From: Symploca sp. SIO1C2
GTDB taxonomy: Bacteria; Cyanobacteriota; Cyanobacteriia; Cyanobacteriales; Coleofasciculaceae
Direction: 5' to 3'
DNA length: 64,000 bases
NCBI GenBank assembly: GCA_010672925.1
Contig: JAAHFP010000006.1
Coordinates: 239,503 to 303,502 of the forward strand
Part shown: positions 9,314-18,224 of the stretch, in pieces
Position numbering within the stretch: position 1 is the first letter of the stretch
Layout of the letters: each line of letters opens with the position of its first letter
Notes under the pieces: generated by a model
Database searches by the model: none
What the model was told of the DNA's origin: nothing
What the model saw: only the letters and a program-made list of their open reading frames with translations
Program-made: the position numbers and the translations under genes

Positions 9314-11320
9314 ATGTTTACTAAAGTGTCAGAACGAATAATGCACCGCCTCAGATGGCTGCTGGCTAGTGGTTGGTTGCTGCTGATCTTTTCCTTATTT
9401 TATGACCCTATCTCACCTTGGTTAACTCAATCTGATAACCAACTTAGTCCCCTGCGGATTGATCCAGAAATTTGTGTACAAGTTCAAGGAGTCTGCTTAG
9501 AAGAACAACCCTACCCCCTGGGAACATCAATATTTTGGGGAGTGACTGTTCCCCTGGTAATCTTTACTTTATTGGTGTTTGGACATGAACTTTGGCGGCG
9601 CATTTGCCCCCTATCGTTTTTCTCACAAATTCCCCGCGCCTTAGGCTGGCAGCGACAACGTCGGCGAGTCAATGCTAAAACCGGTAAAGTTCGCTATGAA
9701 CTAGCCAAAGTTGAGAAAAATTCTTGGTTAGCTCGCAACCATTTATATTTGCAATTTGGCTTATTTTACCTAGGCTTATGCAGTAGGATTTTGTTTGTCA
9801 ATTCTAACCGCCTAGCATTGGGAATTTTTCTGATTGGTACTATTCTTGCCGCGATCGCTGTAGGCTACTTTTACGGGGGGAAATCTTGGTGTCAGTATTT
9901 CTGTCCCATGGCTCCCGTACAGAAAATCTATGGCGAACCCAGGGGACTGCTCAATAGTAAAGCTCACGAAGATCAAAGCTCACCCATCACCCAATCTATG
10001 TGTCGGATTGTCAAACCAGATGGTAAAGAGCAAAGCGCTTGTGTTGCCTGTCAAAGTCCTTGTATTGATATTGATGCTGAGCGTTCCTACTGGAATGGTA
10101 TTACTAAACCCCAGCAGCGATGGATTTATTACGGTTATGTGGGAATAGTCATCGGTTATGCTTGTTACTATTACCTTTATGCAGGCAATTGGAACTACTA
10201 TTTTTCCGGTGCTTGGGCTCATCAAGAAAATCAATGGGCGACCATACTGAGTCCTGGATTTTACCTGTTTGACCGCTCAATAGAAATGCCCAAGCTGCTA
10301 GCAGTTCCCCTAACTTTAGGTCTGTTTACTATCAGTAGCTATTTCTTACTAAGCAAACTGGAGAAGTTGTATAAAGCATACCTTTTCAGAAACAAGCAAT
10401 ATATCAATCAAGAGCAAGTTCAGCATCGAATTTTTACCCTCTGTACATTCTTTATTTTCAATGTCTTCTTTGTCTTTGGCGGTCGTCCCTTGATCTTACT
10501 ACTGCCGCTGCCCTGGCAATATCTTTATAATCTAGCGATCGCATTTCTCAGTACTCTCTGGCTTTACCGCACCTGGGGACGCAACGAAAATCTGTATGCA
10601 CGGGAAAGCCTTGCTCATCGGCTGCGGAAACAGTTAAGCAAACTCCAACTAGATGTTTCCCGATTTTTAGAAGGGCGCTCCCTAGCAGACTTAAATGCTG
10701 ATGAAGTTTATGTCCTAGCCAAAGTACTTCCTGGATTCACCAAAGAAAAACGGATGCAGGCGTATAAAGGTGTGTTCCGGGATTCCCTGCAACAAGGTTA
10801 TTTTACCGCTGCTGATAGCTTGGAAAAGCTACAACAGATGCGTCAGGAATTGGAGATTACTGATGAAGAGCATCAGAACATTTTGAGTGAATTGGCAACT
10901 GAAGAGCCAAAGTTGTTTTACCCCAATCGGAACCAAAACCGAGAAGACTGGCTGCGTCTGGAAAGTTACAGCGAGTCCCTGGAAACCATGCTGGATTGTT
11001 GGTGGCAGCAACGTCCTGCCACTGGGTTAGCAGCAGAGCTTTTTGATGTAGTTGCAGGGAAAAAATCCATCGAGTCTATTAGTGAATTATTCGATAGCTT
11101 TGTTGAAGATAACTCGGAAGCTATACAAGCCAATAGACGAGAATATGCTATTACTTCGGAAGAAGAGGAAGAAATTCTCATGGTTCTTGAGAGGAATCGA
11201 AAACCGATGGAGTCTGACCATTCCCAACAACAACAAAAGATGAATCAAACCGATGGCATTGACTACATCAAAAAATTGCAGAAAGAGGCAGAAAAATTGA
11301 GGTCATATGATGATTGGTAA
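9314..11320 (+). CDS. Membrane-bound 4Fe-4S protein with C-terminal cytosolic repeats
   Basis: 668 aa. The first ~350 residues hold several membrane helices and NapH/FixG-like cysteine motifs: RRICPLSFF (about residue 98), CQYFCPMAP (C193, C197), C230, then C243-x2-C246-x3-C250 (ACVACQSPCID), enough for at least one, possibly two, 4Fe-4S clusters. The rest is soluble, with two acidic helical segments of the kind LADLNADEVYVLAKVLPGFT and LEKLQQMRQELEITDEEHQ, seen in some cyanobacterial signalling proteins. The role is probably redox sensing or electron transfer at the membrane; the partner is unknown. It follows a PAS protein and a ParA-like ATPase. The start is flush with a 7-nt CA-rich array and has no Shine-Dalgarno. 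Confidence 0.85.
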   Translation: MFTKVSERIMHRLRWLLASGWLLLIFSLFYDPISPWLTQSDNQLSPLRIDPEICVQVQGVCLEEQPYPLGTSIFWGVTVPLVIFTLLVFGHELWRRICPLSFFSQIPRALGWQRQRRRVNAKTGKVRYELAKVEKNSWLARNHLYLQFGLFYLGLCSRILFVNSNRLALGIFLIGTILAAIAVGYFYGGKSWCQYFCPMAPVQKIYGEPRGLLNSKAHEDQSSPITQSMCRIVKPDGKEQSACVACQSPCIDIDAERSYWNGITKPQQRWIYYGYVGIVIGYACYYYLYAGNWNYYFSGAWAHQENQWATILSPGFYLFDRSIEMPKLLAVPLTLGLFTISSYFLLSKLEKLYKAYLFRNKQYINQEQVQHRIFTLCTFFIFNVFFVFGGRPLILLLPLPWQYLYNLAIAFLSTLWLYRTWGRNENLYARESLAHRLRKQLSKLQLDVSRFLEGRSLADLNADEVYVLAKVLPGFTKEKRMQAYKGVFRDSLQQGYFTAADSLEKLQQMRQELEITDEEHQNILSELATEEPKLFYPNRNQNREDWLRLESYSESLETMLDCWWQQRPATGLAAELFDVVAGKKSIESISELFDSFVEDNSEAIQANRREYAITSEEEEEILMVLERNRKPMESDHSQQQQKMNQTDGIDYIKKLQKEAEKLRSYDDW

Positions 11321-11351
11321 TTTTTATATTACTCTTGAGAAACAAGGCAAC

Positions 11352-11393
11352 AGGGAATTGGGAATTGGGAATTGGGAATTGGGAATTGGGAAT
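11352..11393 (+). repeat. 7-nt tandem array (GGGAATT), 6 copies
   Basis: Near-perfect GGGAATT heptamers abutting a MITE-like element. The same unit lies inside the WD40 gene at 2236-2309. Confidence 0.93.
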
Positions 11394-11508
11394 AGTTATA
11401 GCAACTGCCAAGGCGATTAGGACAAAGACAAGGGGATGGCACCCCCTTGTTAACTAACTTGCCTTACTTGAGAAATGTCTTAACCGCCCTGGCGACTGCT
11501 ATATAACT
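11394..11508. mobile_element. MITE-like element, 115 bp, interrupting a UPF0175 gene
   Basis: The ends are long imperfect inverted repeats: AGTTATAGCAACTGCCAAGG at the left, and at the right the complement of AGTTATATAGCAGTCGCCAG, continuing into GGCGATTAGGACA/GGCGGTTAAGACA. No coding capacity of its own; its right arm supplies the stop codon of the truncated frame at 11480-11617. Confidence 0.7.
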
Positions 11509-11617
11509 CCTTTCTACCTTGCAACTTTCGAGCCAAATGACTGGCTTGTCCCAGGGTAAAACGTTCCTGTTGAAAGAGCATAATAGCAACCTCTCTCAAA
11601 AATTCTGTTTCAGACAT
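11480..11617 (-). pseudogene. Truncated UPF0175 (antitoxin-like) remnant
   Basis: A minus-strand frame of 45 codons starts MSETEFLREVAIMLFQQERF and continues TLGQASHLA, which matches the N-terminus of UPF0175 proteins (small helix-turn-helix antitoxin-like proteins, about 85-90 aa, usually beside a PIN-domain toxin). After HLA it degenerates (RKLQGRKELYSS) into the MITE-like element and stops. The C-terminal half and any PIN partner are missing, so it is a dead remnant. Confidence 0.65.
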
Positions 11618-11720
11618 ATGGATACTCTGTAAAACTTTATCTGAGATTGCGTCAGTATAGGATATGGTTCAAGCAATTCAATACATTCAAGTTCTCACTG
11701 GCAGGTAAAAAATAATTCAA

Positions 11721-11750
11721 AGTCCCCCAGAATTGGGGGATTTAGGGGGC
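11721..11750. repeat. Dispersed G/C-run repeat
   Basis: AGTCCCCCAGAATTGGGGGA followed by TTTAGGGGGC, an inverted-repeat motif widely dispersed in cyanobacterial genomes. It lies just downstream of the GH57 stop and could also act as a hairpin at the transcript end. Confidence 0.6.
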
Positions 11751-11787
11751 AAACGAAAACCTTTTTCTCTACAGAATTTGGTCTAAC

Positions 11788-13287
11788 TTACCCTTTCACT
11801 ATCGCTTCACCACGGCGGTAAAGTTCGCGAGCATAATCAGTCCAAGTTCCTTGTCCCCAGTAACGGAAACAACTGGTTTCCACCAACATGGTATACAACA
11901 AAGCTTCTTGGTAGTCAGGGCGTTTAGTTACCGAGGGGTCTTGCTGCACCAAGGGGTCGTATTTTTTGTGGAACAGGGCGCTGAGTTGATTCATGGGTTC
12001 CAAGACATTTTCATAACCCTTAACCCAACTTAAATCATCTGTCCAAGATGCACCGTCCATGTGGAACCGGTGATCCGTTGCTTTTAACTCTTGGATTGCT
12101 TGCTCCACTGCTTCGGGAGTGGAATTATTGGGGTCTACTCGCTGCCAAATTTTGTGCTGATGAATGGCTTGACAAGGGGGATAGTCTTCAGGATTAGCTC
12201 CTGCCGCCTCAATTAGCTCCAAATATTCAGTGCCATGGACTCCCACAACTCCAGCTGTACCTTTCCCATTATCCTTGATTTCCGGCCAAACCAATTGGAA
12301 ACCCGGGGGAAATTCATTCATCATCACGCCGCCATTTTCCCCATCGGCGATTTGGGTAACACAACTGGGAACAGTTACATTGCCAATGGTTTGCTTACCT
12401 CGTCCCTTTGCCTCATGATAGGGCTGCATCTGAGCCACTAGCTTGGTATCAGAACCTTGGGTTTTAATCAATGCCGTAATACTAATGGTTTCGCCCTTGG
12501 AATTACGAGCAACCAAACGGTTAGGAACATATTTATCATCATGCCAAAGCTCAGAACCATCCAGACGTTCCACTGAATGCTCTTGCACCATCAACCAGCG
12601 GTAGCCACATTCTTTGAGAGCCTTGATGTACTCATACAGAGTGTCTGGGTTATTGGGTAAGTGCATTTCTGGAGGAGAAAAGCCTTTGACACGCTTGAGA
12701 GCATCTTCACCAAACACCGCAGCAAAATAATGTTGCCAAGCTTGGATCTGGAGTTTGATGTCGGGAATTGGTGTCGAAGGAACAACGGCATGACTCCACA
12801 TAGTTCCCAGCCATTCCACATAGGGCTGATACTGAGGGTCACAGGTGATGCGCTTGAGACTGTCAATGATATCCTCTCGTCCCATTTGCTGCAATCCCCA
12901 CAGCAGATTGCCAGAGTAATCCAGCATAATCCGAGGATTGCAACCTTTGCCAACTAGCTCAGGAATAAAATCCCCCAAGCGGCTGTAGCACCAAGCAAAA
13001 GGACCTGCATTGTGATTGTCCCCTTCATCTGAATGTTCAAACATGTACTGGAGATTGCTGATGAGTTCCCCGTTAGCCCCTGCAGGGATAGTGGGTTGGT
13101 GCATATGTAGAGCACAAGCAAATCCCGCTGTCATGTTTTCCACTCGGAGATTAGTCTTTGGCAAAAAAACGGGTTTATTTTGGTTTACTACTAACGCAAT
13201 TTCTGCCTCCCGACCCGAAATATCAGGTAATCGTGAAGTGATTTCCTGCAACGCAGATGAGTTAGTAGGTAGTGGTGTTGCAATCAT
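11788..13287 (-). CDS. Glycoside hydrolase family 57 protein
   Basis: 499 aa. The family opening FACALHMHQPTIPAGANG is at about residues 54-71. Other GH57 features are the LDYSGNLLWGLQQMG segment, MWSHAVVPSTPIPDIKLQI, GFSPPEMHLPNN (the E/P-rich active-site strand), and the C-terminal YWGQGTWTDYARELYRRGE. GH57 enzymes act on alpha-glucans (amylase, branching or pullulan-type activity); this long cyanobacterial type has not been assigned a substrate here. No signal peptide, so probably a cytosolic enzyme of glycogen metabolism. It is monocistronic; 1 kb upstream of it holds no gene. Confidence 0.87.
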   Translation of the reverse strand: MIATPLPTNSSALQEITSRLPDISGREAEIALVVNQNKPVFLPKTNLRVENMTAGFACALHMHQPTIPAGANGELISNLQYMFEHSDEGDNHNAGPFAWCYSRLGDFIPELVGKGCNPRIMLDYSGNLLWGLQQMGREDIIDSLKRITCDPQYQPYVEWLGTMWSHAVVPSTPIPDIKLQIQAWQHYFAAVFGEDALKRVKGFSPPEMHLPNNPDTLYEYIKALKECGYRWLMVQEHSVERLDGSELWHDDKYVPNRLVARNSKGETISITALIKTQGSDTKLVAQMQPYHEAKGRGKQTIGNVTVPSCVTQIADGENGGVMMNEFPPGFQLVWPEIKDNGKGTAGVVGVHGTEYLELIEAAGANPEDYPPCQAIHQHKIWQRVDPNNSTPEAVEQAIQELKATDHRFHMDGASWTDDLSWVKGYENVLEPMNQLSALFHKKYDPLVQQDPSVTKRPDYQEALLYTMLVETSCFRYWGQGTWTDYARELYRRGEAIVKG

Positions 13288-13823
13288 CTAACAAAACTCG
13301 CTAGAGACTCCCGTTATCAATACTAGTTTTAGCGGGAGAGGAAAGCGAGGCGAGATATCGCTTCCCTGTGTACAAAAAAAGGTGTAACCTCTACCGCTTT
13401 GGATTGACTCGCTCAGAGCATACCAAAGGAATTGCAATTTTGTCCGATCAATTACAGACTCAAAGCTTTCTATCTTGACCCATAGAGGTTGTTGACGCTA
13501 TTTTTCTCTATGCTTGACTATTTCTTCGACACTACTAACCACTCACAAAGCATAAATTTACACCTCAGATAATATCTAATAAATCTTTAATCTTAACTTA
13601 AATTTTGCTTAAATTTGACATTCTCCCTAATCTGAAAAGAGGCGCGGGGACATACTAGACGCGGAGACACCAGATATTTTTATTCTACTCCTGCGCAAAA
13701 CCCTGCGCGAACGTTGTGAGGTGGAAGTTCATGGGAGTCTGGCTGGAAAAATCAATATATCAGAGGTATCGGATGCACCGGAAGTGGAGAGATTGATGTT
13801 TATTCTGGATCTAAGAACACACC
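13288..13823. other. Gene-free stretch upstream of the GH57 gene
   Basis: No convincing gene. A short plus-strand open stretch at about 13705-13838 reads LRKTLRERCEVEVHGSLAGK and continues NISEVSDAPEVERLMFILD, coding-like but without recognisable family or start; it may be a gene fragment cut by the MITE-like element at 13824. Confidence 0.4.
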
Positions 13824-14005
13824 CAATGGTAACAAGTTAAAGGGTTGTGTATAATGTCTAAGTGCCATATATAGTGTTTGATAACTCACAAAACCCTATA
13901 TAAGTAAAAGCTAAAGGGTCAAAAAAATCGATATTTCCTCTCTTGTGTTCCGAAGTTCCTAAGTTGCCTTGACAACGACGATTTTTCCCTAACTTGTCAC
14001 CAATG
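13824..14005. mobile_element. MITE-like element, family GGTGACAAGTTAA, copy 1
   Basis: The left end CAATGGTAACAAGTTAAAGG is mirrored by the right end TAACTTGTCACCAATG. The interior includes CCTTGACAACG and CATATATAG segments shared with copy 2 (19911-20095); copy 3 is at 32140-32264. The remaining bases to 14287 show no gene. Confidence 0.65.
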
Positions 14006-14287
14006 AAACACACTCCAGCTCCCTAGGAGCAATTTGTGCCCCCAATTGAATAAGAGAAACAATATCTTTCCCTGTTGCCTGTTGCCTAGTTTCTTAAAAG
14101 TTTATGCTAAGTTAGAGTCCCAAACTTCAGCGCAACAAGTTGGGGTATTTCACGGTGTAATGTCATTTCCTTTTGAATAACCTTAGGGTGGACAGTAAAT
14201 ATCCGGGTAATGTCCATCTTAAATTTGCTCTCTTTGAGCAGCTCGACTATTAAAGTACTAACGCTTTCTATTTAAAGTGCAACTACG

Positions 14288-16144
14288 ATGAGAATTCTGT
14301 TAATTGAAGCTGATCAGGAACTCCGTGTTACCCTTGCTGATGCTCTAACCCAACAAAATTACACTATCGATCTAGCTAAGGATAGTCAAGAGGCTTTATA
14401 CTTCCTAGAAACTTTTCCTTATAATTTGCTGTTACTAGACATTGCGTTACCAGGGTTAGATGGCATTACTTTTTGTCGGCAGTTACGTTCTCGTGGCTTC
14501 AAGATACTAATTCTCTTACTAACAGAAAGAGACGCTACTACTGCTCAAGCTAAAGGTTTGGATGCTGGAGCAGACGAGTATTTAATCAAACCTTTTGATT
14601 TGCAAAAGCTACTAACTCTGATTCGTGCTTTACTACAAGGGGTAAATGCTCCCTCCCTTTCAATCCTAGAATGGGGTGACTTATCTGTAGTTCCCAGTAA
14701 TAATAAGGTTACCTATCGCCGCCAATCTATAGAACTCACCCCTACAGAATATCATATTCTGGAGCTGTTGCTTCGCAACCCCCATCGGGTATTTAGCTAT
14801 AATGACCTAATCGAAAACCTGTGGTTCTTTGATGCTCCCCCCACTGCAAGTACCATTCGCTCCCATATTAGAGGATTGCGGAAAAAACTCAAAGCAGCAG
14901 GAGTTGAGGCTGATTTAATTGAGACTGTTTATGGTTTGGGCTATCGACTCAAGTCAGGAGAAGAAAAGGAAACAAGCCAACAAGGAGATACCCCTATTTC
15001 CCAATTTTTGCCTGACAGGGAACAAAAAACCTTAGCAGCACTGCGTCGCAGCTGGGAAGATTTCAAAGAAAGTATTTTTACAGATATAGCTTTCTTGGAG
15101 AATATCGCCACAAATATAGAGCAATTAGCAACTGCTTTTCCTCGCTCCCAAGCCATCAGAACAGCTCATAATCTAGTAGGATTACTGGGGAGCTTGCGCT
15201 TGGCTGAAGCTAGCAAAAAAGCCTGTGAAATTGAAAACTTATTACTTACTCAGACAAATTTAAACCCAGAACAGGTATTGCGGTTGAAAGAGCTTTTAAG
15301 CACCCTATCTCAGGTATTGGAGTCACAGTCTTACCCAATTATTACTCCCAGTGAACCATCTGCAACAGTACTACCGGAGAAACGTCCTCTAGTATTAATC
15401 ATTGATGATGATACAGAACTAACTCAACAGTTACATCAACGAGGAAATGATTGGGGAATTCAGATTGAGCAAGCTTCTAGCTTATCCTTCGGTAGAGAAG
15501 AAATTGAACGCATTCATCCTGATCTAATTATTTTAGACTTGACCTTCCCCAATGAAATTGAAGATGGTTTAACGCTACTAGTTGAATTAAGTGCTTCTAA
15601 TCCATCCATACCCGTCTTAGTCCTAACAGTGCGTGGGGAGTTAAGCGCTCGTTTACAAGCTTCAAGGGCAGAAGCTACTGCTTTTTTGCATAAACCTTTT
15701 TCTCTAGATCAGATTTTAGCAATAGTTCATCAAACTTTGCAACAACCTGATGCTATGTCGGGAAAAATATTAGTAGTTGATGATGATCCTGCATTTTTGT
15801 CTCTGTTACAAGAGAGATTGAAGTCAGAGGAACTAGAAATCATCACCCTTTCTAGCACCCAAAACTTTTTGGAGACCTTAGAAACGGTTTCACCAGATTT
15901 GCTGATTTTGGATTTAATTATGCCTGATTTAGACGGAATTGAACTATGCAGGGTAGTGCGCAACGATCCTCAGTGGTATAAACTGCCAATTTTGTTTCTC
16001 ACCGGTTATTCCAATAGGAGGAATATGGAACAGTTGTTTGCCGCTGGTGCTGATGACTTTATTAGTAAGTCGGCATTCGGTTTAGAACTACAAACTCGGA
16101 TCTTTAGTCATTTGCAGCGAGTTCGACGCTGGAGATTAGGTTGA
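14288..16144 (+). CDS. Multidomain response regulator: REC-wHTH-Hpt-REC-REC
   Basis: 618 aa. REC 1 (residues 1-115) has E7/D9 and the phospho-acceptor D51 in LLLLDIALPGLDG. An OmpR-type winged helix follows (about 128-225, IELTPTEYHILELLLRNPHR ... VYGLGYRL), then an Hpt-like helical domain with the histidine in RTAHNLVGLLG. REC 2 (about 362-478; LIIDDDTEL, LIILDLTFPN) and REC 3 (about 492-610; ILVVDDDPAF, LLILDLIMPDLDG) complete it. The protein can thus receive, relay and output a phosphoryl signal and bind DNA. The histidine kinase starts right at its stop, and a stand-alone receiver follows, giving a local phosphorelay. The stimulus is unknown. Confidence 0.9.
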   Translation: MRILLIEADQELRVTLADALTQQNYTIDLAKDSQEALYFLETFPYNLLLLDIALPGLDGITFCRQLRSRGFKILILLLTERDATTAQAKGLDAGADEYLIKPFDLQKLLTLIRALLQGVNAPSLSILEWGDLSVVPSNNKVTYRRQSIELTPTEYHILELLLRNPHRVFSYNDLIENLWFFDAPPTASTIRSHIRGLRKKLKAAGVEADLIETVYGLGYRLKSGEEKETSQQGDTPISQFLPDREQKTLAALRRSWEDFKESIFTDIAFLENIATNIEQLATAFPRSQAIRTAHNLVGLLGSLRLAEASKKACEIENLLLTQTNLNPEQVLRLKELLSTLSQVLESQSYPIITPSEPSATVLPEKRPLVLIIDDDTELTQQLHQRGNDWGIQIEQASSLSFGREEIERIHPDLIILDLTFPNEIEDGLTLLVELSASNPSIPVLVLTVRGELSARLQASRAEATAFLHKPFSLDQILAIVHQTLQQPDAMSGKILVVDDDPAFLSLLQERLKSEELEIITLSSTQNFLETLETVSPDLLILDLIMPDLDGIELCRVVRNDPQWYKLPILFLTGYSNRRNMEQLFAAGADDFISKSAFGLELQTRIFSHLQRVRRWRLG

Positions 16145-16158
16145 AGGAAGAACTGAAG

Positions 16159-17436
16159 ATGAGTATAGTACAAACAACTATTTATTTGAAGACTGTCCTT
16201 GAGCAATGGCAACAAGAGATTGTTAGAAGGAAACAACTGGAAGAGGAATTACGAGCAACTCAGGAGCGCTTTCAAGATCTCATTTCTTCCAACCCAGCAA
16301 TAATCTACTCCTGTCATCCTGATGAGAACTACCCCATCAACTTCGTTAGCGAAAACAGCAAAGAGATCTTAGGCTACACAACTCAAGAATGGTTAGCCAC
16401 TCCTAAGTTTTGGGTGAATCGGATTCACCCTGAAGATGCTCCTAGAATTGTTGCTAACTTGTCTGTCTTATTCAAAGAAGGGTATCATACCCATGAATAT
16501 CGCTTCTTGCACCAAGACGGTACTTATCGGTGGCTACGGGATGAACGTAAATTGGTACGAGACACAGCTGGTAATCCTGTAGAGATGATTGGTTATATAG
16601 TAGATATCACGGAGCGCAAAAGAGTAGAACGAATTAAAGATAAGTTTATCGCGATCGCTAGCCATGAACTCCGTACTCCACTTACTTCCCTGCAAGGTTC
16701 CTTAGGATTACTAACTACTGGACGACTCGGTAACCTCACCGAACAGGGCCAAAAGCTGTTAGAGTTTGCCTTGTTGGATACTGAGCGCTTGGTACGTCTG
16801 GTTAATGATATCCTTGACCTGAAGCGTCTGAAATTGGGCAACAATGTTCTAAACCCAAGCAGATTTCAGACAGATGAACTAATTGAGCAAGTACGGCATG
16901 TTATGCAACCAATTGCAGATGATGCAGGAGTGATGCTTTCAATTGCTACTACTTCAAAACCCCTGTGGGCAAATCCCGATCTCATTATCCAAGTTTTGAC
17001 TAACTTACTGAGCAATGCCATTAAATTTTCTCCATCGGGCAGTACAGTTTGGCTGAATGCCGAACCGCAATTTTTTTGCGGGGGGGGTAGGGAGATAGGG
17101 AGGTGGAGAGAAGCAGGAGACAAAGAAAAGCAAAAGACATTCCCTAAAAACCAACAACCAACAACAAACAACCAACAACAATTCCCGACCATCTTATTTC
17201 AAGTTAGAGACCAAGGAAGAGGAATTCCTTCAGATCAACTCGAAACCATCTTTGAACCCTTCAGACAAGTCGATGTCTCCGACTCTCATCAGAAGGAGGG
17301 TACTGGTTTGGGTTTAGCCATCTGTCGCAGCATTGTGCAGCAACATGGGGGACGTATTTGGGTAGAAAGCACTCTTGGAGTTGGTAGTACTTTCTACTTC
17401 ACTCTGACGATGTCGCCGGAACACTTAACGGGTTAA
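16159..17436 (+). CDS. PAS-domain sensor histidine kinase with repeat insertion in the ATPase domain
   Basis: The chosen ATG at 16159 has AAGGAAG at 16144-16150; a TTG at 16141 would add six codons and overlap the upstream gene by 4 nt. PAS/PAC (about residues 25-155) ends with DITERKRVERIKDKF. HisKA has the phospho-acceptor in FIAIASHELRTPLTSL. HATPase_c has the N box QVLTNLLSNAIKFSPSGS, the G1 region VRDQGRGIPSDQL and the G2 region GTGLGLAICRSIV. Between N box and G1, about 36 residues (GGGREIGRWREAG..., then a Gln/Asn/Thr-rich NQQPTTNNQQQ) are extra to the family and come from repeat DNA (about 17074-17190). No membrane span, so a cytosolic sensor. Partner: the multidomain regulator just upstream. 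Confidence 0.9.
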   Translation: MSIVQTTIYLKTVLEQWQQEIVRRKQLEEELRATQERFQDLISSNPAIIYSCHPDENYPINFVSENSKEILGYTTQEWLATPKFWVNRIHPEDAPRIVANLSVLFKEGYHTHEYRFLHQDGTYRWLRDERKLVRDTAGNPVEMIGYIVDITERKRVERIKDKFIAIASHELRTPLTSLQGSLGLLTTGRLGNLTEQGQKLLEFALLDTERLVRLVNDILDLKRLKLGNNVLNPSRFQTDELIEQVRHVMQPIADDAGVMLSIATTSKPLWANPDLIIQVLTNLLSNAIKFSPSGSTVWLNAEPQFFCGGGREIGRWREAGDKEKQKTFPKNQQPTTNNQQQFPTILFQVRDQGRGIPSDQLETIFEPFRQVDVSDSHQKEGTGLGLAICRSIVQQHGGRIWVESTLGVGSTFYFTLTMSPEHLTG

Positions 17437-17463
17437 GGTCTTTTGTTGTTTGTCCTTAGTCTC

Positions 17464-17509
17464 AATAACCAATGACCGATGACCAATAACCAATGACCAA
17501 TAACCAATG
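17464..17509 (+). repeat. 7-nt array (ACCAATA/ACCAATG) supplying a start codon
   Basis: Six to seven heptamers of CCAATGA/CCAATAA type. The ATG at 17507 of the following receiver protein is itself part of the last unit; no Shine-Dalgarno is visible. Confidence 0.88.
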
Positions 17510-17887
17510 ACCAATAAACAAATTCTAATTATTGATGACGAATACCGCATTCGGGAAGTTACCAAGATCAGCTTAGAAATGATGGCAGGATGGAAAGTAT
17601 CAACTGCTAGTTCCGGTAGTGAGGGTTTAGCTATCGCCCAATCACAGCAATTTGATGCGATTCTCTTAGATATGATGATGCCTGAACTCGATGGCACGGA
17701 AACTTTAGCCAGATTGCAAGCTAATAGCACTACCCAGCAAATTCCTGTGCTGTTACTAACTGCCAAGGCTCAAACAATTGGGCGAAACCAGCTACAAGAG
17801 GGAGTACAAGCAGTAATTGAGAAGCCCTTCGATCCTTTGCAATTGGCAAACCTGATAGCAGAAGTTTTAGGCTGGAGCCTAAAGTGA
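17507..17887 (+). CDS. Single-domain response regulator
   Basis: 126 aa, one receiver domain only. The acidic pair is in ILIIDDEYRIRE (residues 6-17), the phospho-acceptor Asp in AILLDMMMPELDG (about residue 55), Thr in LLLTAKAQ, and Lys in VIEKPFDPLQL. It lacks an output domain, so it acts by contact with a kinase or target protein. It lies 70 bp after the histidine kinase on the same strand and is probably part of the same phosphorelay. Its ATG is embedded in a CA-rich 7-nt array, which implies leader-dependent rather than Shine-Dalgarno initiation. Confidence 0.9.
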   Translation: MTNKQILIIDDEYRIREVTKISLEMMAGWKVSTASSGSEGLAIAQSQQFDAILLDMMMPELDGTETLARLQANSTTQQIPVLLLTAKAQTIGRNQLQEGVQAVIEKPFDPLQLANLIAEVLGWSLK

Positions 17888-17960
17888 ATGGCACGAAGAT
17901 AAGCCTGCTTCCAGTGAAGAGGGGTGTGGGGGGGTGAGCGAAAAAAGGTGTGGGGGTGTG

Positions 17961-18206
17961 AGGAGCTGGGGGAGCTGAGGAAGCTGGGGAAGCTGAGGGA
18001 GCTGAGGGAGCTGAGGAAGCTGAGGGAGCTGAGGAAGCTGGGGGAGCTGAGGAAGCTGAGGGAGCTGAGGAAGCTGGGGGAGCTGAGGGAGCTGAGGGAG
18101 CTGAGGAAGCTGAGGGAGCTGAGGGAGCTGAGGGAGCTGAGGGAGCTGAGGAAGCTGGGGGAGCTGAGGGAGCTGAGGGAGCTGAGGAAGCTGAGGAAGC
18201 TGGGGG
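17961..18206 (+). repeat. 9-nt tandem array (GGGAGCTGA), about 27 copies
   Basis: Units alternate GAGGGAGCT, GAGGAAGCT and GGGGGAGCT with no length changes, so all frames stay open for long stretches; the frames rich in Leu-Pro-Gln or Ser-Leu on the other strand are artefacts. The array sits 73 bp after the receiver gene stop. Confidence 0.95.
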
Positions 18207-18224
18207 ACAAGAGAGAACTTATAG

